64,000 bases of DNA from Exiguobacterium sp. BMC-KP (GTDB lineage: Bacteria > Bacillota > Bacilli > Exiguobacteriales > Exiguobacteriaceae). The notes under the pieces are model-generated. The model saw only the letters and a list, made by a program, of their open reading frames with translations. It ran no database searches and had not been told where the DNA came from. Below are positions 42,441 through 50,329 of the stretch, in pieces. The stretch is from NCBI RefSeq assembly GCF_001275385.1, contig NZ_LGIW01000014.1, forward strand, positions 186,001 to 250,000, read 5' to 3'. Each line of letters starts with the position of its first letter. Position 1 is the first letter of the stretch. The position numbers and the translations under genes are program-made.

Positions 42441-43145
42441 ATGAAACGAATTCAAATTGCGGATTTTGATCGACGTATGCCATCGATTGAATTGGTCGAG
42501 AAGGATGATCATTATGAAGCAATGCTTGTTCCAAGCTATGATCATACGTATCCTTCGACACAAATCCGGACAATCCGTTTAGCGGATATATCCGTCAATC
42601 TGATTGTGACCCCGCAAGAAACACTGCTCGTTTCTGCACTTTTCCATAAACCGGTTCAAGTGACGGATATCGTTTCCTGGATGCAACTGTACACGATTAG
42701 TTTTGCTCAGTCGGATGAGACTGGTTACTTCGTTGAACAAGCAGACGAAATTTTAGAAGTCGTCTTGTATCAGAAACATCCGATTGTCATCGCGACACGT
42801 GGTCAGGATCGATTGTATTACGATACGACGGGGGCAATCGAAGTCCGGCGAGCGATGAATGAAGCAGTCGGAGAGCGTCCATTACTGTATTTGAATGGAG
42901 AGGCTTGGTATGGTGTTCCACGTTTAACGTTTAATCGGACGAAGGATGAATTACACGTCAACGGTACATTTCTTTATGCGGATTACATGGACACGTATCA
43001 CGGAAAAATCGGCTTTTTCCGCAATCATGATCCGTCTTTACCGATCGTATTACTCGTTGGACAGGCAATCGTCGAAATCGAACTGACAGAAAATCCGGAT
43101 GGTTCACGTGTCTTGATTTTGGAACAACCGTATGACGAATCATGA
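42441..43145 (+). CDS. Hypothetical soluble protein (234 aa)
   Basis: The ATG at 42441 follows AAAGGAGAG; the frame is open back to 42330 but this part lies across a terminator. The protein has no signal peptide, span or known motif. It is rich in beta-like alternation (TIRLADISVNLIVTPQETLL) and Tyr. I do not recognise the family. It lies before the ROK regulator gene, with a hairpin between them, so a link to sugar use is not supported. Confidence 0.65.
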   Translation: MKRIQIADFDRRMPSIELVEKDDHYEAMLVPSYDHTYPSTQIRTIRLADISVNLIVTPQETLLVSALFHKPVQVTDIVSWMQLYTISFAQSDETGYFVEQADEILEVVLYQKHPIVIATRGQDRLYYDTTGAIEVRRAMNEAVGERPLLYLNGEAWYGVPRLTFNRTKDELHVNGTFLYADYMDTYHGKIGFFRNHDPSLPIVLLVGQAIVEIELTENPDGSRVLILEQPYDES

Positions 43146-43150
43146 AAGTG

Positions 43151-43185
43151 CACAAAAACCGTTCAGCAGATGAACGGTTTTTGTG
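43151..43185 (+). terminator. Terminator before the ROK regulator gene
   Basis: CACAAAAACCGTTCA (43151-43165) pairs perfectly with TGAACGGTTTTTGTG (43171-43185); the T-run is inside the right arm. Confidence 0.75.
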
Positions 43186-43255
43186 TGAGACCGTGAAATC
43201 CCTTACAAAATATGCGAAGATAGTATAGAGACAGACCAAAGGGGTTGAGGGGGAC

Positions 43256-44416
43256 ATGGCGAAAGAAACACCGCGTAATTCTAAATGGATGCGTTCATAT
43301 AATCGAGCACTCGTCTTGCGATTGATTCGGATGCATCAACCGATTTCGCGGGTCGAGTTAGCACAACGGACGAACTTGACGAAGCCGACCGTATCAAATA
43401 TCGTCAGTGAATTGATTGCAGAACAACTCGTGACGGAACGAGAGCTTGGGGTATCGAACGGGGGACGAAAACCCATCATGCTCGAACTCGTCGCAACAGA
43501 ACAATATGTCATTGGAATTGACGCAACAAGTCATCAGTTCATTGGTGTCGTTGCGGACCTGAGTGGAAACACGATTTATGAGTCTGAAGCCGTGGGACGC
43601 TTTGAGACGAATGAAGAATTGATTGAAGCGATTGGTCTCTTATGCGAGACGTTGATTGCACAGACACAAGGGCGCGGAACGATTCACGGAATTGGCATTT
43701 CCGTCCACGGGATGGTCAATCCGGAAACGGGTGTCATCTTGTTTGCACCACGTTTCCATCTGCATGACGTTGAGCTGAAGGTACATCTCGAAGCACGTTT
43801 TGATTATCCGGTCTTCATCGAAAACGATGTTCGGGCACTCGCATCATTTGAGTTATTGTTCGGAGAGGGTGTCGGAGTCGAACAGTTTTTCTACCTTTAT
43901 GCGGGAGAAGGTATCGGGGGAGCCTATGTGCTTGATGGACAACTGGTCGATGGACAACATCATATTACGGGGGAAGTTGGACATATGCGGCTAGATCTTG
44001 ATGGTCCGATTTGTTCGTGTGGAAATCGGGGATGTCTCGAGGCATTAGCCGGAGAGAAATCTTTATTACGAGATTATGCTGTCGTTGATCCTCAAGTCGT
44101 GACGCTTGCCGATTTGCGCAAGCGATTGAACGAACGTCATGAACAGGCCGTTCGTGCGTATGAACGAGCTGGGGAATACATCGGAATCGGTGTTTTAAAC
44201 ACGATTCATCTCCTCAATCCGCGGCGAATATTGCTTGGAGGACCGATGTTCGAACTCGCACCAAATATCGTCGACCAAATCAAGGAACGTGTCGAACATA
44301 CAGCATTAACCGCTGCTTCACGTGAAACCGATGTCAAGATGGTTCCGTGGAGTGAAAAACAAGGAGCACTCAGTGCAGCAGCCCTCGCGACGAACAGTTT
44401 ATTTCAAACGATTTAA
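43256..44416 (+). CDS. ROK-family transcriptional repressor (XylR/NagC type)
   Basis: The 386-aa protein has an N-terminal winged helix-turn-helix (about 15-70; SRVELAQRTNLTKPTVSNIVSELI) and a ROK domain (about 80-380). ROK marks are IGIGISVHG-type phosphate loop (HGIGISVHGMVNPETG), GEVGHMRL and the zinc motif CSCGNRGCLE. With a DNA-binding domain it is a sugar-responsive repressor, not a kinase. It sits directly before the galactoside operon on the same strand and ends in a terminator, and the operon promoter carries a ROK-like dyad. A galactose-derived inducer is the likely ligand, by inference. Confidence 0.9.
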   Translation: MAKETPRNSKWMRSYNRALVLRLIRMHQPISRVELAQRTNLTKPTVSNIVSELIAEQLVTERELGVSNGGRKPIMLELVATEQYVIGIDATSHQFIGVVADLSGNTIYESEAVGRFETNEELIEAIGLLCETLIAQTQGRGTIHGIGISVHGMVNPETGVILFAPRFHLHDVELKVHLEARFDYPVFIENDVRALASFELLFGEGVGVEQFFYLYAGEGIGGAYVLDGQLVDGQHHITGEVGHMRLDLDGPICSCGNRGCLEALAGEKSLLRDYAVVDPQVVTLADLRKRLNERHEQAVRAYERAGEYIGIGVLNTIHLLNPRRILLGGPMFELAPNIVDQIKERVEHTALTAASRETDVKMVPWSEKQGALSAAALATNSLFQTI

Positions 44417-44420
44417 TGAG

Positions 44421-44466
44421 CCGATTCTATGTCTTGCGAACCAGCAGGAGATAGAATCGGTTTTGT
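44421..44466 (+). terminator. Terminator after the ROK gene
   Basis: CCGATTCTAT (44421-44430) pairs with ATAGAATCGG (44451-44460), then TTTTGTT. Confidence 0.8.
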
Positions 44467-44484
44467 TATTCAAAAATAATTTAA

Positions 44485-44522
44485 TGAAACCGTTTACAAA
44501 ATAAAAAGTGATGTGCTATAGT
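44485..44522 (+). promoter_or_regulatory. Promoter of the galactoside operon overlapped by a CcpA cre box
   Basis: TGAAACCGTTTACA (44485-44498) fits the cre consensus TGWAANCGNTNWCA at every fixed base. Its right end is also the -35 TTTACA (44493-44498), 18 bases before TATAGT (44517-44522). CcpA bound here would shut the operon off when glucose is present. Confidence 0.75.
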
Positions 44523-44532
44523 CGATGTAAAG

Positions 44533-44557
44533 TTAGATAATAAATTTAATTTACTAA
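44533..44557 (+). promoter_or_regulatory. ROK-repressor-like operator of the galactoside operon
   Basis: A 25-base AT-rich imperfect dyad begins TTAGATAAT and ends ATTTACTAA. The TTAG/CTAA ends and 25-base length match XylR-type ROK operators. It starts 10 bases after the -10, so it covers the start of the transcript. A direct repeat TACTAAGT (44552-44559, 44568-44575) overlaps its right end. Confidence 0.5.
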
Positions 44558-44637
44558 GTTCATGGTCTACTAAGTGGAGGTGGATGCAGGTTAGCAGGGG
44601 CTAATCAAGCTGAAGCAGGAAAGGGAGGCATCGCGCA

Positions 44638-45120
44638 ATGGAACCACACGATCCATGGGTTTCGTACCGTGAAGCTTTCGGGCGTTACGGAGCAATCCGC
44701 GGTTTTTATTTTCATCGATCGACGCAACAGATGACAGAACAGGGTCCAGGCGATGTCCCGACAGACGAGCAGGATATCGTGCTCGTCCGACCACGACGTG
44801 ACGGTGTTTTTCAATTCCGGATGTCATCGGTACAAGGGGTCCTGACGATCCGTTCATCCGAATTACACATCCGAAAAAATGAGAGCGGATACATCGAATT
44901 ACGCGCACTCATGCAACACATGCGATCTGCCGGTTGTTTGACGCTCGGTGGAGAGTTGTATCTCTTCGTCCGACCGGACGTCGATACGCTGGCGTACCGT
45001 CTTCGATTAATCGCCCGCGTGTTGATTCAGCTACAGGGAATGCCGATTCAGACGAAGGTGATTGAAGAATGGTGCCAAAAAGCACAAATCGAAGGGGAAC
45101 ATGCTAGACGATACGCTTGA
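44638..45120 (+). CDS. Unknown protein heading the galactoside operon (160 aa)
   Basis: The ATG at 44638 follows AAAGGGAGG (44620-44627), in the first position of the operon, 30 bases before the sugar-binding protein gene. The protein is soluble and rich in Arg. It has a beta-like central part (VLVRPRRDGVFQFRMSSVQGVLTIR) and a helical C-terminal third (YRLRLIARVLIQLQGMP). No signal peptide or catalytic motif is seen and I do not recognise the family. Its place suggests a role in uptake control or as an accessory protein of the transporter; this is a guess. Confidence 0.72.
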   Translation: MEPHDPWVSYREAFGRYGAIRGFYFHRSTQQMTEQGPGDVPTDEQDIVLVRPRRDGVFQFRMSSVQGVLTIRSSELHIRKNESGYIELRALMQHMRSAGCLTLGGELYLFVRPDVDTLAYRLRLIARVLIQLQGMPIQTKVIEEWCQKAQIEGEHARRYA

Positions 45121-45150
45121 CTACTTACACATAAAAAGGGGAGCTCTTAC

Positions 45151-46461
45151 ATGAAATTCAAAAAAACGAAACTCGTTGCTGCAGCATCAGTCCTGACATT
45201 ATCCGCATTCCTTGCTGCTTGTGGTGGCGAAGATGAACAACAAACGAAAACGAAAGATGGTAAGACAATCGTCACATGGTGGGGCTGGGCGCCGCAACCT
45301 GAAGCGGGGAAAGCAGTCGTTGATGCGTTCAACGAATCGCAAGACAAATACGTCGTTCAATTCAAACGCTACAGCGAAGACTATGAGAAACAATTACAAG
45401 TCGCGATGTTGTCAGGTAAGGGTCCAGACATCATCGGTCTAAAAGAACCGATGATCCAACAGTACAAGGATCGCGTCGTACCAGTTGATTCGTACATGGA
45501 TAAAGCAGCCGGAAAAGGCTGGAAAGATAAGTTCGTCGAGCTCGGAATCGAACAGACGACACTTGATGGCAAACAATACGCTGTTCCAATCGGTTTCACA
45601 GGTCAAGCGTACTTGATGTATAACAAGACGATGCTCGATAAATACGGCGTGACACCACCGAAGAACTACAAAGAAACAGTTAGCGCAGTCAAGAAGATCA
45701 AAGACTCAGGCGACAAAGTCATCCCACTCATGCTCGGAGCAAAAGATGCATGGATCGATATCGACGTCTATAACGTCCTCAGTCACCAAGTAGCACCAGG
45801 ATACATCCAAAAAGTTCTTTCGGGTGAAGCAAAGTGGACGGATGACGAGATGGTCAAAACAGCGCAAATCTGGCAAGACCTCTTCAAAGATAAAGTCTTC
45901 CAAGAAGGTGCTCTTGGTCTTGCGACATACAATGACGGGATGAACCAATTCTTCGATAAAAAAGCAGCGATGTGGGTCATTGGTTCATGGGAAGCGCACT
46001 CGATGACAACAAAAGAGAAAAAAGAAAAATGGAAAATCGACGATGAGCTTGGATTCGTTCCACTCCCGAACTTAGCAGGTGGAACAGAGCAGCCAGTCAT
46101 CGCATCAATCGATATGGCACTTGGTGTCAACAAAGAGTCGAAACAACAAGAGGGTGCAGCTGAGTTCATCGCCTTCATGAGTCAAGGAAAAGGTCAAGAA
46201 GTCTACATGGGTGAGTTCGAGATGGCACCTGGGATCAAGGACGTCAAAATCGATTCAGACGCTGCCTTCACATCTGAAGGTGAAAAAGAATCGTACAAGA
46301 TGTTGAACGACACATTAGCAAAAGCGGTTGCTAGCCGTGGTATCCGGGATACGAAATTGAACGATATTCTCGGTAAGGAACTTCAAAACATCGCAACAGG
46401 ACAAGATCCGAAAGAATCACTACAACGCGTTCAAGACGCAGCGGATCAATCAGCGAAATAA
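45151..46461 (+). CDS. Sugar ABC transporter substrate-binding lipoprotein
   Basis: The 436-aa protein has a lipoprotein signal with lipobox LAAC (Cys24 lipidated) and the extracellular binding-protein family 1 pattern: VTWWGWAPQPEAGKAVVDAFNE at the start of the mature part, then LDGKQYAVPIGFTGQAYLMYNKTMLDKYG. It catches an oligosaccharide outside the membrane and hands it to the two permeases that follow. With GH42 and GH36 enzymes in the operon the ligand is probably a galacto-oligosaccharide. A hairpin after the gene probably raises its expression over the permeases. Confidence 0.92.
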   Translation: MKFKKTKLVAAASVLTLSAFLAACGGEDEQQTKTKDGKTIVTWWGWAPQPEAGKAVVDAFNESQDKYVVQFKRYSEDYEKQLQVAMLSGKGPDIIGLKEPMIQQYKDRVVPVDSYMDKAAGKGWKDKFVELGIEQTTLDGKQYAVPIGFTGQAYLMYNKTMLDKYGVTPPKNYKETVSAVKKIKDSGDKVIPLMLGAKDAWIDIDVYNVLSHQVAPGYIQKVLSGEAKWTDDEMVKTAQIWQDLFKDKVFQEGALGLATYNDGMNQFFDKKAAMWVIGSWEAHSMTTKEKKEKWKIDDELGFVPLPNLAGGTEQPVIASIDMALGVNKESKQQEGAAEFIAFMSQGKGQEVYMGEFEMAPGIKDVKIDSDAAFTSEGEKESYKMLNDTLAKAVASRGIRDTKLNDILGKELQNIATGQDPKESLQRVQDAADQSAK

Positions 46462-46473
46462 GACTCGACAGTG

Positions 46474-46507
46474 AAGTGGTACGCCTGCGTACCACTTCCT
46501 AATTTTT
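46474..46507 (+). terminator. Intra-operon hairpin after the binding-protein gene
   Basis: AAGTGGTACGC (46474-46484) and GCGTACCACTT (46487-46497) form a perfect stem, followed by CCTAATTTTT. Such structures after binding-protein genes usually stabilise the 5' message or end part of the transcripts. Confidence 0.65.
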
Positions 46508-46533
46508 GAACTTGAGGAAAGTGGGGAATCCAT

Positions 46534-47496
46534 ATGCAGACAGAGCGACAGGAATTGCCGATTAAACCAAAAGCAGAACCGCTCCAGCCGGTAGCGACAC
46601 GCACGCCTGCGCCAAAGAAGAAAAAGAACATGAAGCGGAACCTAGTCGGATGGGCGTTCGTTGCTCCGATCGTCTTGTTCGTCGTCAGCTTCATCTATTA
46701 TGGGATCTTCTATAACGCCTATAACTCGTTCTTCTCGTGGGACGGGATCTCGTTTGACAAAGCGTTCGTCGGACTCGACAACTATGCTGAGATGTTCCAA
46801 GATCCGGACTTCTATCTCTCGCTGAAGAATACGTTCATCTTCACGATTTTGACAGTCACGATCCAAGCCGGTATCGGTCTTGTCTTGGCGTACTTCCTGC
46901 ATACACCAGGACCAATGCGGACGGCAATGAAGTCAGTCTTCTTCTTCCCGGTCGTCTTGAGCCCTGTCGTACTCGGTGCGGCATTCTCACAAATTTATGA
47001 TTTCCAGTTTGGTTACATCAATGAGTTCCTCCGTGCGATTGGTCTCGGTAGTCTCGAGCAGAACTGGCTCGGTGATCCGGATATCGCGCTTTATTCCGTC
47101 ATTGCGATCAACATCTTCCAGTGGACGGGTTCTTCGATGGTCATGTACTACATGGCAATGCTGACGATTGAGAAAGAAATCTTCGAAGCAGCAAAAATCG
47201 ATGGAGCTGGATTCTTCCGGACATTGTGGAGCATCGTCTTCCCGAACTTGAAAGGAACGACATTCACTCTGTCGATTCTCGGAGTTATCGGTGGTCTGAA
47301 GACATTCGATTTAGTCTGGATCACGACAGCTGGTGGACCAGGATCGTCGACTGAGTTCATTTCGACATACCTGTTCCGAAAATCGATGTTGCAACAGGAA
47401 GTTGGTTTCTCGAGTGCTGTTGCCATCATCCTACTCACGATCGCCTTGCTGATCACGTACTTCCAATTGCGTGTACAAAAGAAAATGGATAACTAA
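46534..47496 (+). CDS. Sugar ABC transporter permease (MalF/UgpA type)
   Basis: The 320-aa protein has a polar N-terminal tail with a Lys run (PKKKKNMKRN), then six predicted spans. The EAA loop that contacts the ATPase is EAAKIDGAGFFRTLWSIVFPNLK. It pairs with the next permease. Starts after TTGAGGAAA. Confidence 0.9.
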   Translation: MQTERQELPIKPKAEPLQPVATRTPAPKKKKNMKRNLVGWAFVAPIVLFVVSFIYYGIFYNAYNSFFSWDGISFDKAFVGLDNYAEMFQDPDFYLSLKNTFIFTILTVTIQAGIGLVLAYFLHTPGPMRTAMKSVFFFPVVLSPVVLGAAFSQIYDFQFGYINEFLRAIGLGSLEQNWLGDPDIALYSVIAINIFQWTGSSMVMYYMAMLTIEKEIFEAAKIDGAGFFRTLWSIVFPNLKGTTFTLSILGVIGGLKTFDLVWITTAGGPGSSTEFISTYLFRKSMLQQEVGFSSAVAIILLTIALLITYFQLRVQKKMDN

Positions 47497-47509
47497 GGAG
47501 GAACGACCC

Positions 47510-48295
47510 ATGGATGTAGAATCTAAAAAAAGCCGCTGGATGATTAACCTCGTATTGGCGCTTGCGTCAATCGTCTGGTTATTCCCGATTTTCGTCATGT
47601 TCAAAGAGAGTCTCCGAGTCAATGGATTCGACAACTATATCGCCACATTGCAAAACCCGAACTTCCCGACATTCGTCTTCAACAGTTTCTTCGTCGCCTT
47701 CTTCATGATCATCATCTCGATCACGATTTTGGCGTTCGCAGCGTTTGCCTTCTCGAAGCTTGAGTTTGCTGGAAAACGTCTCTTGTTCAACATGGTCCTT
47801 GCTGGACTCATGTTACCTGTTGCATCGATGATCGTTCCTTTATTCTTCACGCTTCGTTCGTTTGACGGACTGAACAACCACTGGGGACTGATTGGAGCGG
47901 AAGTCGCGTTCTTTTTACCATTCGGTCTGATGCTTATCAAAGGATACTTTGATGAATTACCGAACGAACTGATGGAAGCAGCATATATCGATGGAGCGAC
48001 GATTCTTGAAGTCTTCTTCAAAGTCATGCTACCACTCGCAAAACCAGCACTTGCAACAGCTTTAATCTATGCGTTCCTCAACTCATGGAACGAGTACTTG
48101 ATGGTTCTTACGTTCATGACGGATCCTGCCTATCAGACAGTCACGATGGCACCAAGTTTCTTCAAGGATGCGCTCGGTGGGGACCCAGGGAAAATCTACG
48201 CTTCACTTGTTTTGATCAGTTTACCAACGATGATCTTCTATATCTTCTTCCAACGTTTCTTCCAAAAAGGAATGACGGCGGGTGCAGTAAAATAA
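47510..48295 (+). CDS. Sugar ABC transporter permease (MalG/UgpE type)
   Basis: The 261-aa protein starts at the ATG at 47510 after AAGGAGG, 13 bases after the first permease. It has six predicted spans and the EAA loop MEAAYIDGATILEVFFKVMLPLAKP. No ATPase gene follows, so the importer must borrow a shared MsmX-type ATPase encoded elsewhere. Confidence 0.9.
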   Translation: MDVESKKSRWMINLVLALASIVWLFPIFVMFKESLRVNGFDNYIATLQNPNFPTFVFNSFFVAFFMIIISITILAFAAFAFSKLEFAGKRLLFNMVLAGLMLPVASMIVPLFFTLRSFDGLNNHWGLIGAEVAFFLPFGLMLIKGYFDELPNELMEAAYIDGATILEVFFKVMLPLAKPALATALIYAFLNSWNEYLMVLTFMTDPAYQTVTMAPSFFKDALGGDPGKIYASLVLISLPTMIFYIFFQRFFQKGMTAGAVK

Positions 48296-48320
48296 TTGTT
48301 TTTGCGTAAGGGGGAGCACA

Positions 48321-50315
48321 ATGTATTTAGGAGTCGACTATTATCCAGAACAAACACCACGAGCACTATGGGAGGAAGACTTCCGATTGATGAAAGAGCT
48401 CGGTGTGAATGTCGTTCGTCTCGCCGAATTCGCTTGGTCGATGATGGAGCCTGAAGAAGGTGTCTATGATTTTAGCTTTTGGGATGATGTCATCGAACGC
48501 TTGAGTGCCGAAGGATTCGATATCGTACTTGGCACGCCAACCGCAACACCACCGGCTTGGTTATGTACGAAGTATCCGGAGATTCTACCGGTCGATGAGA
48601 ACGGTGTGACGATCAGCTTCGGCGCCCGTCGCCATTATACGGTCCACAGTGAAACGTATCAGCGTCTATCCGTCAAAATCACGGAAGAGATGGCGAAACG
48701 GTACGGTCAACATCCTCGTGTCATTGGGTGGCAAACGGATAATGAATATGGGCATGAGAAATCGGACCGGTCTTATGGTGATGTCGATCGCGCTGCTTTT
48801 CAGCGCTGGTTAGAGAACCGCTACGGGACGCTCGATGCCTTGAACGAAGCGTGGGGAACGGTCTTCTGGAGTCAGACATACACGGCGTGGGAACAGATCC
48901 CAGTGCCGCGTAAAGTCTACCAGGAACATAATCCATCCTTGCTCGTCGACTTCGATCGCTTTTGTGCTGACGGTTATACGTACTACAACAAATTACAAGT
49001 TGATGTCTTACGTCGCTATATTCCAGAGGACGTCTTCATCACGCATAACTTGGTCTACAGTGACATGGCTGTCAATCAACAGCAAATGGCGCAAGATCTG
49101 GATTATGTCGCATTCGATAACTACCCTGTCTGGGGTGGACTACCGGAGCCGAACCGGTTCGAGAAGATGGCAAGCGATCACGATCTTTGCCGCTCTTCGA
49201 AGCAAGGAAAAGGTTTCTGGGTAATGGAGCAATTGAGTGGCGCACAAGGCTGGAGTAAAATCGGTTACTTGCCACGACCAGGGCATATTCGACTTTGGAC
49301 GTATCAAGCAGTCGCTCGGGGAGCAGAAGCAATCGTCTACTTCCGGTTCCGCGCTGCTCATTTCGGAACAGAGGAATTCTGTCACGGGATCATCGATCAT
49401 GATGGAAAACCGAAGCGGAAATTCGAAGAAGTCAAACAGATTATGACGGAACTGAATACGTATGGCGATGAAATCAACGCCAGTCGTTATGAAGCGAAGG
49501 TCGGTGTCTATTTCGATCAAGAAAACGTGTGGGCTTGGACGCATCAGCCGCATAGTGATGCGTTTGATTTCCGAACGGAGTTCGTTCGTTTCTATGGTGG
49601 TGCGGTTCGTCAACAAGTCGCAACGGACATCGTCTTCCCTGGTGACGACTTATCGCATTATAAACTAATCATCGTCCCACTCTATTTCTTGACGAACCCA
49701 ACGTTCGATGACGCCTTGATTGCGTACATGGAACAAGGTGGTCACGTCATCTTCACGTACCGGACAGGTGTCAAGGATGCACGGAACCATGTCGTGCCGA
49801 CGACGTTACCGGGTAAATTCGCACCGTATGCGGGAATCGAGATCGACGAATACGAGTCACTTCAATCCGTTCAGCAACATAAGGTGGCAGGCATCGGCGA
49901 GATGGCAGGACAATCGTCAACAGCCCGCCTCTGGTGTGACTTGATCACACCAACGACAGCAGAGACGCTCGCTGTCTATGAAGATACGTTCTACGAGGGT
50001 GTAGCGGCTGTGACGCGCAATGCGTATAAAGGAACAATTACCTACATCGGCTCATCGATTGATGATGCGATGATTGATACGATTTACCGTCAAGCGTTCA
50101 CGGAGGCTGGCATCGAGATGATTGATGCTCCGGATCAAGTTGAAATCGTGCGTCGTCACGGTGAAAACCGCGATTTCCTCTTCTTGATGAACCATGACAC
50201 GAAAGAAGCACGTGACGTCACTTTAGACGGAACATACAAAGCGTTAACAAAGGACGAGACATATCGTGGAACGGTCCAGCTCGCACCACTCGAGACACTG
50301 ATTCTGACGACGTAA
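48321..50315 (+). CDS. GH42 beta-galactosidase
   Basis: The 664-aa protein is full length for GH42. It opens with LGVDYYPEQTPRALWEED, has the acid/base E142 in WQTDNEYGH, and the nucleophile E303 in VMEQLSG. Middle and C-terminal trimer and beta domains follow. It has no signal peptide, so it acts in the cytoplasm on imported galactosides, releasing galactose. It is followed directly by an alpha-galactosidase, so both anomers can be dealt with. Confidence 0.95.
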   Translation: MYLGVDYYPEQTPRALWEEDFRLMKELGVNVVRLAEFAWSMMEPEEGVYDFSFWDDVIERLSAEGFDIVLGTPTATPPAWLCTKYPEILPVDENGVTISFGARRHYTVHSETYQRLSVKITEEMAKRYGQHPRVIGWQTDNEYGHEKSDRSYGDVDRAAFQRWLENRYGTLDALNEAWGTVFWSQTYTAWEQIPVPRKVYQEHNPSLLVDFDRFCADGYTYYNKLQVDVLRRYIPEDVFITHNLVYSDMAVNQQQMAQDLDYVAFDNYPVWGGLPEPNRFEKMASDHDLCRSSKQGKGFWVMEQLSGAQGWSKIGYLPRPGHIRLWTYQAVARGAEAIVYFRFRAAHFGTEEFCHGIIDHDGKPKRKFEEVKQIMTELNTYGDEINASRYEAKVGVYFDQENVWAWTHQPHSDAFDFRTEFVRFYGGAVRQQVATDIVFPGDDLSHYKLIIVPLYFLTNPTFDDALIAYMEQGGHVIFTYRTGVKDARNHVVPTTLPGKFAPYAGIEIDEYESLQSVQQHKVAGIGEMAGQSSTARLWCDLITPTTAETLAVYEDTFYEGVAAVTRNAYKGTITYIGSSIDDAMIDTIYRQAFTEAGIEMIDAPDQVEIVRRHGENRDFLFLMNHDTKEARDVTLDGTYKALTKDETYRGTVQLAPLETLILTT

Positions 50316-50329
50316 GGAGGAAGAGAACC

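Noticed and set aside
44589-44606. GGTTAGC-AGGG-GCTAATC hairpin in the leader of the galactoside operon
   Set aside because: It is short and has a G-T pair; it does not cover the ribosome site and fits no riboswitch I know.
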